A stretch of DNA of 64,000 bases from Calliopum simillimum (GCA_951812925.1 OX638368.1:116645309-116709308); one strand, 5' to 3'. Numbered from the stretch's first letter, positions 23,277 through 34,109 are shown. A program made the numbers and translations. Notes: generated by a model not told the origin, from the sequence alone.

Positions 23277-23735
23277 GAAAAATGGGCGGTGCCACACCCC
23301 TAAAAAAATCTGTTTGACGCATAAAAATAAAATTTGGCACATATGTAAAGAGCACTAAGTCAAATAACACACATTAGAAAAATGGGCGGTGCCACACCCC
23401 TAAAAAATTAAATTCGGCATATCTCATAAACTGTTGGACGCATAGGAATGACATTTGGCACATATGTAAAGAGCACTAAGTCAAATAACACACAATAGAA
23501 AAATGGGCGGTGCAACACCCCTAAAAAAATTAAATTCGGTATATCTCAAAAACTGTTTGACGCATAAGAATGACATTTAGCGCATATGTAAAGGGCACTA
23601 AGTCAAATAACATTCATTAGAAAAATAAGCGGTGCCATGCACCTCTCGGGTGGGCGTGGTGAGAGCTAAGTGATTGTTCGGAACAAGCAAGGAAAAAGTC
23701 ACGGGACGAAGGTGAGGCAACCGGGCAATAGCTAG
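23277..23735 (+). mobile_element. Helitron-like 3' part with tandem block
   Basis: Four copies of a block containing AAAAATGGGCGGTGCCACAC (starts near 23278, 23371, 23493 and 23614) are spaced about 93-122 bp. Each contains GACGCATA...GCACATATGTAAAGAGCACT text. The right end reads ACGGGACGAAGGTGAGGCAA then CCGGGCAATAGCTAG, with CTAG at 23732-23735 followed by T, the standard Helitron 3' terminus. The last block is degraded. The 5' end and any Rep/helicase gene are not seen. Confidence 0.5.
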
Positions 23736-25993
23736 TAAATAAATAAATAACCTTAATAATAAAAAACGTGGCAAGAAAATCGGACAATATCTTTAGGTAG
23801 CCGAATTTAAACCTTTTTTTTTAAGTTTTTTTTTTTTTTTTGTATTTTTGAAGTTGAAATTTATTTAAAAATTTATCAAAAATGAAATTTTATTATACCG
23901 CTTAGTTCGGGAAAAAAAGATTTTGCAATAAATTTCTGCACTCCATGTAAAAAAGTGATTGCACAATCACACGCAAGCTTCTCCCATGCTTCGCTACGCC
24001 ACAACACCCGCCAACATCCACATCATAGTGAAAATTGTACCATAATTCTTAGCGTGGAACTCACTAAACGCGACCATAAAGATAAGGCGAATATGGACCA
24101 TATAATCATATGTCACAAAAATGGTAAACGGATGGCAGCCGCCTGCACACACACGGAAGCCACCAGCAACACCATCTACTGCAGGACGACGACGACAACA
24201 TGGATGCTTGAAAGACAATGTTGCTGCTGTTGTCGCAGCTTTTGATTCGTTGTGGCGGGCAGCTACCGACGAGACTTCCACGCCAAGGCATGTGGTCCAA
24301 CAGCTGCTTTTGGACATGTGAAAAAAAAAATGTGAATTTAAAAAGGAAACAAATGATTGTGGGAGACCATTCGGGCGCCATTTGACCCTTTTTTTTGTGG
24401 TTGCGAGCGCGGTAACTTCTTAATTGTTATAATTTCGTTTGCCAGCAATTATTTGATAACAATTCACATCCTTATTCGAGCATTTTTTCATTCCTTTGAT
24501 TTTTTTTTTATAGAAAATATTAAATGGCGTTGCTTGGCCAAAGCCATGTTTTGTCCGGGAGGTTGGGTTTATTTCAGTGCGGTCGGTTCATTCTTTCTAA
24601 ATAAATCTTGTGTGTTAAGTTATCGGGTTAACCGAATCTTTAACCTTTTATTTTTTAGTTGACCCTAAGTTGGATGCTTTATGACTTTTGAAAGCTGGCT
24701 TAAGGGTGTTTAGGTTTTCTTTTATTTTAAAATTGTTTGAATGAAAAGGATCTACTCATTGCCTAAAAATCTAAAGCTCATTTCTCTTTATTTACTTATG
24801 TATGTTGGTCCTTTAAGAGATTTTTTGGTTGCAGTATGTTAAATCTAATTTGAAAATATCCCTAAAATCCTGAATTGCTCACAAGGAAACTCAAAGGAAA
24901 GTTTCTGCAGTATTTCACTCTTTTCCCGGAAAAATTACCTTAAACTTTTTCCACTGTCATTTTAAGAAAATAAATACAACGACAAATTACTAAAGAAGTT
25001 CCAAAGAAATTTTTGTGTATTGTTCTTTAAATACCAAAAAGAAAAGCAACAAGCACAACAACAACAATAATATTTGTAAGAACAACAAAAATCTTCTTGA
25101 AATTACTTTCAAAAAGAAGTTGGGTACTTCCTACTTCAACTGTTGCTCCTGCACCTTGTGCCACAAGGACATTATGCATTCATTCCTCTGTATAGCACAT
25201 AAACTGCAAGTTGACTACGCATGAAGGTGCTGCAATGCCGCACACAGGACTTGTAGAGTACATAAATTCATGTGGGCCTTACATTAAAATACCCAAAAAT
25301 GTTGGCTGTAAACTGCAATAAATTAATAAACATGCAGTGTTTGCAGAGTTCCACTACCACTTGGAGTTGCACTTTGCATCCAGAGTCTCATAAGAGAGAC
25401 AGCACTCCTTGGTGGCATAATAAAGCGTTGTGTTACCCAGAATTTATTGCCATTTGAAAAGCTCAACTTGAGCATCGGTTTCTTATTTCTTTGGAAAAAA
25501 AGATGGAATGCCAAATGAATTTTTTTTTTTCGATTTTGTTGCACATATTGAAGTAAGTATTTGTGTTCTTCGAAATAATTATGTTATAATAGTCTTTCGA
25601 TTTTCAAAATTTACTGAAAAGCATTATGAAAGACTCTAAAACAACAGAATCAGTGAGTGTAAAACACCACATGTTACAAGAAGCAAAACATAAAGGTATT
25701 GATGACAATAGGAGCCCTTGATTGAAATACATTAACTCGAAAAAGTTTTTATTAACTGAGTAAATTAACTAAATTACTGTCTACTTAATTAACAGAACAA
25801 AAATTTACTATGTTCATTCACTGAATCTAAAACAGAGCTGTTATTTTTCATCCGTTCTTGGTCCGCATGGACTCGAAATTTTTTTAATATATACTATTCA
25901 TAAAAAAATTCATATAAAAACCCTGTGTAACGGTTTGACGCATAATATACCGAACCGATTTTAAGAAACTTTTGTTTTAACATTATTTATGTG
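23736..25993. other. Non-coding stretch with one GC-richer island
   Basis: At 23960-24320 the composition becomes less AT-rich, with overlapping frames on both strands (for example a CGACGACGACAAC run). No frame shows a domain, so I do not call a gene. It could be an intronic regulatory island. The rest is AT-rich. Confidence 0.45.
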
Positions 25994-26220
25994 CACAGTA
26001 AAAACTTTAGTTTAATTTTAAAACCAAAAAATATTTATAAAGAACAACACCAAAAAAAAAAGTATTAATTTTAAACTATTTTGGAATAAATTTCATACTT
26101 TTCTGGTATAAATTTTAAACTTTTTTGAAAAAAAATCGGGATTTAATACCAAAAAAGTTTAAAATCAATACTAAAAGGAATCAAAAGTAAGAAAAGTAAA
26201 CTATAATATTTAAGTGTGTG
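25994..26220 (+). mobile_element. CACA-type MITE, copy A (about 225 bp)
   Basis: Starts CACAGTAAAAACTTTAGTTT and ends AAACTATAATATTTAAGTGT followed by GTG. The two ends form imperfect inverted repeats of about 20 bp. Inside is a diagnostic block, GGAATAAATTTCATACTTTT then CTGGTATAAATTTTAAAC. The same element recurs at 37642-37871 (reverse) and 38730-38952. Confidence 0.75.
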
Positions 26221-26239
26221 CTAAAGAAAATCTGACATA

Positions 26240-27540
26240 AGGAGTGAGATCGAAAAAATCTTTACATATATAAAATTCAATAATTTTAAAACTGTTGATC
26301 TTGAGTCTTGATTTTTTTTTATTTAATTGATAATATTTTACAAATTACAGAAAAAATATAACTTTTATTGTTCTAGCCATTATTTATGAACTCGTGGACC
26401 TTTTTTGGTAAGCCTTCCATTAGTGATTTGATAGTTGTTTCAGATACCTTTTTGGAACAGTTTGCCCATCTCCTTTTAAAATCTTCAATATTTTGGGACA
26501 CCTTTTTTGTGCTCTTTAAGTTTATTTTCACAAGAGCCCAATATCTCTCCACTGGTCTTAGCTCCGGACAATTTGGAGTATTGGCCTCTCTTGGTACAAA
26601 AACTATGTTATTACTTTGGTACCACTCCAGAGCTTACTTGCCGTAGTGGCATGATGCCAAATCAGGCCAAAAATATGTGGACACATTGTGCTCTCTTATG
26701 AACGGAAGAAATCTTTTTTTCAAACAATCTTTGATGTATATTTCGGCATTTATAGAGCCCAATGTATGTAACAAATGACTTGCTTTTTTTGCCGCAAATG
26801 CATATAGCTTGCCATACAAGGAATTGTTTAGGAAATTTTATCTGCTTTTGCATTCTAAATTGTTCTTCGATATTTCTTCGAGCATCAGCAACATAAAAAT
26901 TTTGACCCGGAAGATGCGTAAAATCTGCCAGTACATACGTTTCTTCGTCCATTATACAACATGAATATTTTTTTATGAAATTCGATTTTAATTTCCGAGC
27001 CCTACTTTTTACGTCTAAATTTTTTGCAGCATTCCTGTCTGGAACTTTTTGGACTTTGTATGTTTTCAAACCTGCATTAGCTTTAACTTTTCGCACCAAA
27101 TAGTCAGCGCACTAGGCTAGCCGGGCAGCTTTTCTAGCAGATGTGTTTGGAGATCTTTTCAATATGCTTTAAATTTTCTTGGCTTTCTCAATTTCATGTG
27201 GTCCTTGTTTTCTTCCCGAACCAGGTTTCGTATCAATGGTCAAATTCTCCTGAAACTGTTCAATAACATTGGAAACAGTTTGACGGCAAACCTTCAATTC
27301 TTTGGCCAATTTTTGGTAGGACTAATTTGGATTTTTTTTTAAAATTTTTGATAATTTTGAGACGTACTTCTTTTTCTTCACTCATTCTGACCAAACTCAC
27401 ATCAAATCAACATGTTTGTCATTAAAAATAATAACTGACATATTTTTCAAAGAAAACTAGATCATAGAAATTTTTAAATTTTACACCCAAAAAAAATTAT
27501 TAGGTAAAACGTGTGTTAAGATTTTTTCGATTTCACTCCT
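26240..27540 (-). mobile_element. Mariner-like element, DD37E type, full length
   Basis: Terminal repeats of 26 bp (AGGAGTGAGATCGAAAAAAT then CTTTAC on the left, with its inverse on the right differing at two or three bases) are flanked by TA on both sides (26238-26239 and 27541-27542), the Tc1/mariner target duplication. The 1,301-bp body carries one transposase gene on the minus strand. The length, terminal repeats and TA site are all typical of a complete mariner/Tc1 element. Confidence 0.9.
26373..27385 (-). pseudogene. DD37E mariner transposase, inactive
   Basis: This would be a cut-and-paste transposase of about 337 residues. It starts at ATG 27385 (MSEEKEVRLKIIKNFKKK). The helix-turn-helix part contains LAKELKVCRQTVSNVIEQF. 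The first catalytic Asp is in IMDEETYVLADF and the second in YFWPDLASCHYGK. The Glu is in CPELRPVERYW, 37 residues after the second Asp, which identifies the DD37E group known from mosquitoes and other insects. The frame closes at TAG (26373-26375). It is broken by a slip in the N-terminal poly-A run near 27330, stops near 27170 and 27115, another slip near 26755, and a TAA just after SCHYGK near 26640. The catalytic residues themselves are retained. Confidence 0.88.
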
Positions 27541-27849
27541 TATTAAGTTTTTTGATTTTTAAAATGTAAATGTTCTTTTTCATTATAAAATTGTTGAAAA
27601 CACAAAATTCAATGCTACACAGCAAATAGTTTGGGTGTAACCAGATCCACACCAAACTTGGCATAAAATCTATACTTCAATTTGGTATTCAATCCGTTTA
27701 TGCTTGTTCGTATAAAATGGATACATAAAAAGTATTAACGCAATTTAAACTATTTTTGTTTAAATTTTATAGCAACACTTTATAAAAATTTTTTTTACTT
27801 TTTTTGTATAAAATTTATATAGAAGTTCATATAAAATTATATTAAACCA

Positions 27850-27941
27850 TCTACTGTATAAAAATGAGATTTTGTTTGTTTGTATATTTGTTATTTATGG
27901 ACTCGGTAACTAACCCTGTAGGAAGGTGCGGGTAAGTCTAG
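27850..27941 (+). mobile_element. Possible 92-bp mini-Helitron
   Basis: It begins TCTACTGTATAAAAATGAGA followed by TTTGTTTGTTTG, the usual look of a Helitron 5' end in insects. It ends GGAAGGTGCGGGTAAGTCTA then G, with CTAG at 27938-27941. It sits between A (27849) and T (27942), as Helitron insertion predicts. Only the two ends seem to be left. No clear 3' hairpin is visible, so this remains a structural guess. Confidence 0.4.
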
Positions 27942-27959
27942 TTTTGAACTAATCCCACT

Positions 27960-29300
27960 ATTCAACTAACTTCAATAGGTGCACTTGCAACTACTCCAAG
28001 CGAATTTGTTGAGGGAACTTGTTCCTATGTTTTATCCCAAAACTCATCCCAAACTAGTTCAAGTGACTGACTCGCAACTACTCCAAGCGAATGGAGCAGG
28101 TGACATTCGCAAATACTCCAAGCGAATGCGCAAGGGAACAGTTGATATTCTTTGGGGTTTCAATTTCGCTCGCAACTATTCCAAGCGAATGCAGAGAGAG
28201 TCACTCCTAAGTACTCCGAAAGGATGCGGCCAGCACCAAATACTTTGTTTATCATAAAAATAATGACACTTAACCTCTGAATTTGTTGCTTCATGTTTTT
28301 ATTAATCGAAAGATTGAAAAATTAACTTTTAGATTTTTATTCAACTATGAAAGGAAATATTCTTAGCCTTTATTTGCTTTGAACGTTATGTTCCTCAACC
28401 TGAAGATGTTTTGCATTTATCCATTTACTTTCGACTGTTAAGGTTTTATTTTTGTAAGTAAATAAACTGATCAAAACTGGAGCACACGTCTTTTAGATTT
28501 GCCTTTTTATCAGGATTTTGAATATCTTTGTGCTAAAGTGCGAAAAACGGTGTTTTTTAACGTACGTATCTGAAGGTGTCTCACAGCAATTGGAAACTCT
28601 TTAACTTATTTTTGCTTTTACCAGCATGAAAGAAGTAAATTTTCTCTCGAAATTACACGAAATGTAGTTTTCAGTAGCACGCTTCTTATTCGAGACATTG
28701 GATTTCATACAATTATTGCTCTGTCCTTAGTACAGACTGAATCAATAGACCATATCTAGAAAAAAAGCATCCTATTTTTCGAAAACCCCGTTTTTCGCAC
28801 TTACAAGCACTAAACTAAGAACACAATTTTGTTTAGAATATTTGAATCATTGAGAAAAAGTATACCCGACCTACTGCACCTTATGTTTACCAATCTTATC
28901 AGTCCGGAACTAGTCCAAAGTAAATTAAGCTCGACAATTGACAGAAACGAATTTTCAAAAATTGGTTTGAAACTAATCCAAACAAATGCAACGCATGGTA
29001 ACTGACACAATCTTACTTCCAGCAACCGGTCTGAAACTAGTCGAAGCGAATGTCTCACAAGACATTTGGCACAAACTTATTTGCTAGGATTAATCTGTAA
29101 CTTCTTACACGAAGTGTCGCAGGACAATTGACACAAAAGATTAGTTTGCAACTAGTTACACCAAATGCAGAACAGGACAATTGACTTGCTCCAATAATAA
29201 GCCCATGTAAAAATCGATAGTGCATCGTATGAGAAACGAGTTACTTGCGAACTAGTCTTGCTTCGGATGAAACTAGTTTGTGTATAGTTTTGGAGTAGAC
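27960..29300. repeat. Diverged satellite with CCAAGCGAATG core
   Basis: The phrase GCAACTACTCCAAGCGAATG and variants occur near 27990, 28075, 28110 and 28170. They recur as GAAACTAGTCGAAGCGAATG and relatives near 28910, 28970, 29030 and 29150. Spacing is about 38-110 bp. Segments reading AGGACAATTGACAC, TTGGCACAAAC and similar sit between copies. The array is old and interrupted by unique sequence at 28260-28880. Confidence 0.6.
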
Positions 29301-29626
29301 CGATTTCCGACAGGGAATAGACCGATTTGAATGAAACTTTCACAATACATTAGGATTAAAAAAAGCTAAGTCATAGGTTAAAAAAAAATAGGCCGTAGAT
29401 TTCTTTTGTTTGAATTTTGTCTGGGCATAAACATGTCAGAATATTTGGGCATTAAACTGAAAATCTGAAGATTGCAGAGCATATGTCACCTCTGGGTCTA
29501 AGTGTATAAGCTAGGCAGTATTTGATTCCAAACAGTGTGCGCATCCCAAAAGAGCCAAATGCCTATTATTCAAAAACTTATACCTGTAGAATACGCTGAA
29601 ATATCAGGGATCCAAATTACAGCTTT

Positions 29627-29632
29627 TTTATT
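29627..29632 (-). terminator. Polyadenylation signal of the 29683-30209 gene
   Basis: AATAAA on the minus strand, about 50 bases after the TAG stop, in a run TTAAAATAAAAAAGC. A sensible position for 3'-end formation. Confidence 0.5.
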
Positions 29633-29682
29633 TTAAAATCAAAAGACTGTTGCGACATATACATTCACATCTCTGTATACAT

Positions 29683-30209
29683 CTATTTGGTCACATTTTT
29701 AGCACTAATTGCGTGTATCGATTTAGGTGGTCGCTTGACATATTGGCGAGGATCTGGAGACACGGGTACCGGGGCTAGTTTATTATCGACACCATAAAAT
29801 TCCCCGTTCAAAATCATACGGCGCCCTTTTGGCTTTCTAAAATTATATGAATATTAAATAACATAAATGTAATGTTGAAACATATAACATACGGTGTCAG
29901 AACGTCGGTGTGAAGCCTAACGTGTACATATGACTCGGGCACATTACATAAGAACCGATCCCAACGGCAAAGTAAGTAATCATTTTCTTTAAATGAAAGG
30001 ACTGACTTCAAATTATCATCTTGGTGATTAAATCTTGGTAGAATATTATAATCCGTTGGTATTAATTTTACAGAAGTTTTAACGTCCGCTGCTGTCTTGA
30101 GTTCTATTTCAGGAGTCAAATGGGGTTCATCTGACTTGCGCAGCATATTTATATCAAACTTTTGGGGTAAATTTAGGTTGGGTTCACATATCATTTTGTT
30201 GCTCATCAT
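29683..30209 (-). CDS. Small two-exon gene, unrecognised family
   Basis: Exon 1 runs from ATG at 30209 down to 29893 (317 bp), the intron is 29892-29837 (56 bp, GTATGT...TTTTAG), and exon 2 is 29836-29683 (154 bp, TAG stop). Joined they make 471 bp, exactly 157 codons, or 156 residues. The unspliced frame would run into intron-derived hydrophobic text, whereas splicing restores a hydrophilic tail (TPKPKGRRMILNGEFYGVDN, then PVPVSPDPRQYVKRPP). There is no signal peptide, membrane segment or known domain that I recognise. The middle has acidic/basic text with KENDYLLCRWDRFLC. Proline-rich ends of this kind are common in small testis or axonemal proteins, but that is only a guess. It starts at a double ATG. 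Its surroundings are repeats, so it may be a nested gene inside a larger intron. No breaks are seen. Confidence 0.75.
29837..29892 (-). other. 56-bp spliceosomal intron
   Basis: Starts GTATGTTATATG and ends AATTTTAG, AT-rich throughout. The size fits the short-intron class of flies. Phase 2: exon 1 ends ACA CC and exon 2 supplies the A that completes a Pro codon. Confidence 0.75.
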
Positions 30210-30761
30210 TTTAATAGAACGCGTCGGCGCGAAAGCAGTAAAATTTAAACTAATGTTTTTTATTTATAATTAAATCGCGTTTTAGCCTTCTTGAATTAAT
30301 TTTTATAATTTCGTAATTTAAAAAAAAAAATTATATATTAAACTTTAAATGTTGACGAGTTACATATACATTTATTGGCAATTTTGTCGATATTTTGAAT
30401 ATCATAACAAGAAAAGCATAGAATTTTGAAATTTTTAATTTTTTATATTTTAAGTTAAAACACTTGCTTATCATTTGAGTAGTTACATAAGTTGCAAGGC
30501 CAGATATTATGGCGTAAATTGTATACAAATGTATCATGTAGCTTCATATTTATATTTTTAAAAAAAGTTCTATCTAGTACTTTGCAAAAGACGAATGCAA
30601 AAACTTAAATCGTCCTTTTTAAAGGATATCTCAATTATTCACGGTATCTGCTTGGATATAAAAAAAAAAATAATTTAAACAGAACACAAGATATACAAAA
30701 AAAAGAGACCTGAAAAAGAGAAACAACAAATATGTGGTCATATTAATTTTTACCAATCCAG
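30210..30761. other. Upstream region between two putative coding pieces
   Basis: Holds the presumed 5' region of the minus-strand gene (GCGTCGGCGCG near 30221-30231), then AT-rich sequence with no recognised motif. Confidence 0.5.
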
Positions 30762-31069
30762 AAAACCAAACGAACACAAAATAACTTAAAATCAACCCTT
30801 TTCCATGCACTATCGCACAAAAATGATACACTGTCTAACCGTATGATAAGCATGAAAAATACGCCAGAAATAAATGTCCAAATTGTTGGATCTCATGGAG
30901 GACAAACCTCACAGAATGTGAAACAAAACAACACGGCCATCGATCATTTGGTCAGTTGCAGCAACAATAGCACTGACGACTGCAAGGCAAAGGATCAACT
31001 GCAGCGGGAGCACGCACGTTCAAATGTGGTGGTGTTGGGACACTTTCGAATATATTCCTACAATATAAG
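30762..31069 (+). CDS. Possible coding exon of an unidentified gene
   Basis: An open stretch with fly-like codon use runs past ATG 30843 (MISMKNTPEINVQIVGSHGG, then many Asn, Gln, Cys and Ser residues, then DQLQREHARSNVVVLGHF). It could be a first exon starting at 30843. It could also be an internal exon, because the same frame is open upstream to a good acceptor (TTTTTACCAATCCAG ending at 30761). A possible donor, AAG|GTGTGC, follows at 31069/31070. Without splicing, the frame ends at 31130. The sequence is less AT-biased than its surroundings. No domain is recognised, and partner exons are not visible in this window, so a large gene with long introns would be needed. Confidence 0.38.
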
Positions 31070-31130
31070 GTGTGCAAGCAAACGAACCAGTTTATCAAAA
31101 TTTTTGTGTTCAGTCCCATCAGAGAACTGA

Positions 31131-32559
31131 TCTCATGCGCCATTCCAATGAAGCGGACAGACATGTGAAAAGACCTGTGACTTTGTACAGTGAAATGAAA
31201 AAGTGCGCAACTGCCAACTGACTGACCAACCAAATAACCAGCTAAGCTGGCTGACTGGCTGGTTCGGTCAACATTAAGCCGGGGTGTGTCACATCTTTTT
31301 GTTGCGGACATTTGTCAGAAATTAATCATGTTCTTGTTTGTTGTTTGTTGGTCCAAGAGGCAACATTTTGATAAATTAACCTGTACTGCAGCCAGAGCGC
31401 TGTGATCTGTGTTCTTGCAACTCTGATGGTGAGGTGCGATCTTGCAATACGATTTGCACGATACGCGTGGCTCAGGTGCGGCATATGGACCGCCGACTTT
31501 GCTACCAAGGCAACAAGCTTGAAGTTTCCTCATTTTTTTTCTGTGAAAAATTAAATGAAGTCACACTTCTTGTAGGTAACAGCAACTTTGGTGGCGTAAA
31601 CTTGTGCTGGCAGTTGGCCAATGTTCAAGGGTTTCTTTCTTGGGTGTTATTGGAACGTTTTTGCTGTGTGTATTTTTCACTTTTTTTTGCAGATCTACAT
31701 CCGTGCTTGCTATTGCTGTTGTTTGCTGCCAACTATGATGTATAGTCTGTTAATAAAACTACAGGTGGTTTCAGTGATCGAGTGATCGCAGTTCAATAAA
31801 ATCGAGAAATGTGTTATTTAGCGCTTAATTAATGTGTTTACATTTGTATGGTAAATGTATTTATACAATTTGTAACTAAAATGTTTTTCTTTTGTATTCC
31901 GTGAGATTGTGGAGCATTTATATAAAATTTATAATTAGGTAACAATCTTTTCAGAGCAGATTTTTATCATGAAAAATATGTGGATCGACCAATGGGAATT
32001 AATCTTTTAAGAAGGAAAATACTTATTATTAAAATTAACTAAATGGCCCGTGATACTTAATCATAAGACTAAATTTACTTGTAAGGCAGCATAAAACCGC
32101 AAATAAATTTGTCAAAAGCTCTGCAAGGTCAATAAGTCTATATGTTCCTCAAATGACACCTTAGTACATACATTGTTTTTTAATATTTGTAAGTAAGGTA
32201 CCTAATAGCTTCAGATATATTTGGACAACTTTAAATTGCACTGACAACAAAAATCCGAACGAAATTTATTTTTATCTTAAAAGTTGAAAAAGTTTTTTGA
32301 CAGTTGTTTTTAAGAAGCCTCGATATGACGGGTTTAATGCCTAGTAATCAGATAAAAAAAGAAAAATTTTAAAAGCCTTCAGAATAGCGTGCCGCTCGCG
32401 AAATTACTTTTTTCATACAAAAATGTATGGGGAAGTGGACGAAACAATTAACTCAGGTAATGCTGACTGAGACAAAAAGTTAGTTCCTACAAACGAACGA
32501 ATTTATAAAGAAAAGACGGAAAAAGGTCGAAAATAAAAATTGGAAATTATCAGCGTCCC
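31131..32559. other. Non-coding stretch
   Basis: At 31195-31270 the text is rich in CTGACT, CCAACTG and CTGGCTG units (short imperfect repeat). Otherwise AT-rich with no gene. Confidence 0.5.
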
Positions 32560-33420
32560 GATTTTATTACAAATTTTTATTGCACTAACCTATAGGAAAC
32601 CTCAAAAGAAAACAATTTTTGAAACAATGATGTTTCTCCAACCCCTTTTAGGAGCTCGGGCTCATTTCTCATAAAAATATTTAACGGCAGAAGCAAAATT
32701 GTGAGAATTATCAGTAGTGTCTCCAACCTCTTCCAGAAGTTTCAAGGTCCAATTTTCTATAAAAAATTTACTGCACCAATCTACAGTGAAAGTCAGAAGA
32801 ATAATTTTGGAAACTGTTACGTAGGCCCCTGACCCCTCTCAGAAGTTTTTAGTTCATTTTTATAAGAAAAACTACTGCACAAATCGATAGGGAATGGCCG
32901 AAGAAAAATTTTGGAAATAGTCAAGAGTGCACTTTTTTGAAAAAGAAATGTACGGCACTAATCGATAGAAATGACTGAAAAAAAAAAAAAATTTCAAATT
33001 ATTAGAAATGCTCTAGTTTAGAGCCTTTTTTCAAAATTAATTTAATGCACCAATCGAGAAAATCTGAGAAAAAATTTTGTAAGCTGTAAAGGGTGTCCCC
33101 GACCAGTCTTTTAAAAAAAAAAAAAAAAAATGAATTCAAAACTTCTGAGAGGTCGGGAATTCTCCTGAAAATTTCCCAAACTTTATTTTGACCTTCCTCT
33201 TTCGATTGAAGCAGTAAAATTTTTTGGAAAAAATGGAATAAAAACTCCTAAGAGGGGTCAGGGGCCTACGTGACAGTTTCCAAAATTATTCTTCCGCATT
33301 TCACTGTAGATTGGTACAGTAAACTTTTTATAGAAAATTGAGCTCAAAACACATGTCAAGGACACTTTTGAAAATTTCCAAAAATTAAGCCTGTCTATTA
33401 AGTCTTTTGAAATGAAAAAG
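32560..33420. repeat. Diverged repeat of about 110 bp with an inverted copy
   Basis: Successive blocks share TTTTGGAAA(C/T)..., CACCAATC(T/G)A and a line close to CCCCTGACCCCTCTCAGAAG (near 32825). The block at 33245-33345 (AGGGGTCAGGGGCCTACGTG...) is the inverse of 32735-32840. Copies are 70-85% alike by eye. It is probably an old foldback-type element. No gene is present. Confidence 0.6.
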
Positions 33421-33744
33421 CATTGCAAACTATCCAACTTTTGCTCAAATAAAAGATCGGATAGTTTGCTTTTCAATTATCTGAAAAAAAAAATAAATTT
33501 CTATACAAAAAGAAGCTCTACCTTTTAAATGTTCAAACTAAGCAACACCATTTTAAAAAGAGTCCCAAAATAGAACATTATTCATAAAACAAATTTTTGA
33601 TTCTAACCCATTAGAACACACGGGCTCCTAGCGCACCGTTTTGATTGAAACTTTAAGTCTCGGCTAATATTAGTCTCTTGAATTCAACAATGCTATTGAA
33701 TTTATTGTTCGAGTCAAAAGTGCTTCTACAGGTGCGATTGCCAT

Positions 33745-33945
33745 ATGACACTCATGACACAAACAATGGGCCATAAGTCCAGGGTTTATTTTCAAACAAA
33801 GAAGAATTCGAAATCCAATGTGAATTGCTAACTAATTTATAATAATAAATATATAATACAAATAATGTAAAATAAGCTTACGACCATAAAAACATAAACT
33901 TAATAAAACTCTTATCTACTGTTTGTGTCATGAGTGGCACTTTCA
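33745..33945. repeat. Short inverted repeat with TGTCATGAGTG arms
   Basis: GACACTCATGACACAAAC at about 33747 faces GTTTGTGTCATGAGTGGC at about 33922. The phrase GTGCCATATGGCTCTCATGG at about 34420 is related. About 195 bp in all, with no gene. Confidence 0.4.
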
Positions 33946-34000
33946 TTTCAATTGCTCAAACATCGGCCTCAAAACTTTTGAATAATATTTTGGAATTATT

Positions 34001-34109
34001 GGGGGTTATCGCGAATCAATATTCCCGAGGAATTTTACTCAAACTGCTATAGAGAATACACGGCAGTCTGAGAAAAATGCCCAGGGAATATTTATTCACG
34101 ATAACCCCC
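34001..34109. mobile_element. Palindromic hairpin MITE, older copy
   Basis: GGGGGTTATCGCGAATCAAT at 34001 pairs with ATTTATTCACGATAACCCCC ending at 34109, with mismatches. This is the same sequence as the near-perfect hairpin at 49751-49853, in a worn state. Confidence 0.75.

Noticed and set aside
24106..24381. Three overlapping frames on both strands in a GC-richer island
   Set aside because: No domain, no convincing splice signals, and both strands look equally open. More likely a regulatory or low-complexity island.
29814..29893. Reading exon 1 of the small gene straight through the intron to 29814
   Set aside because: The added residues are translation of an AT-rich GT-AG intron. Splicing gives a better tail, an exact frame and a stop followed by AATAAA.
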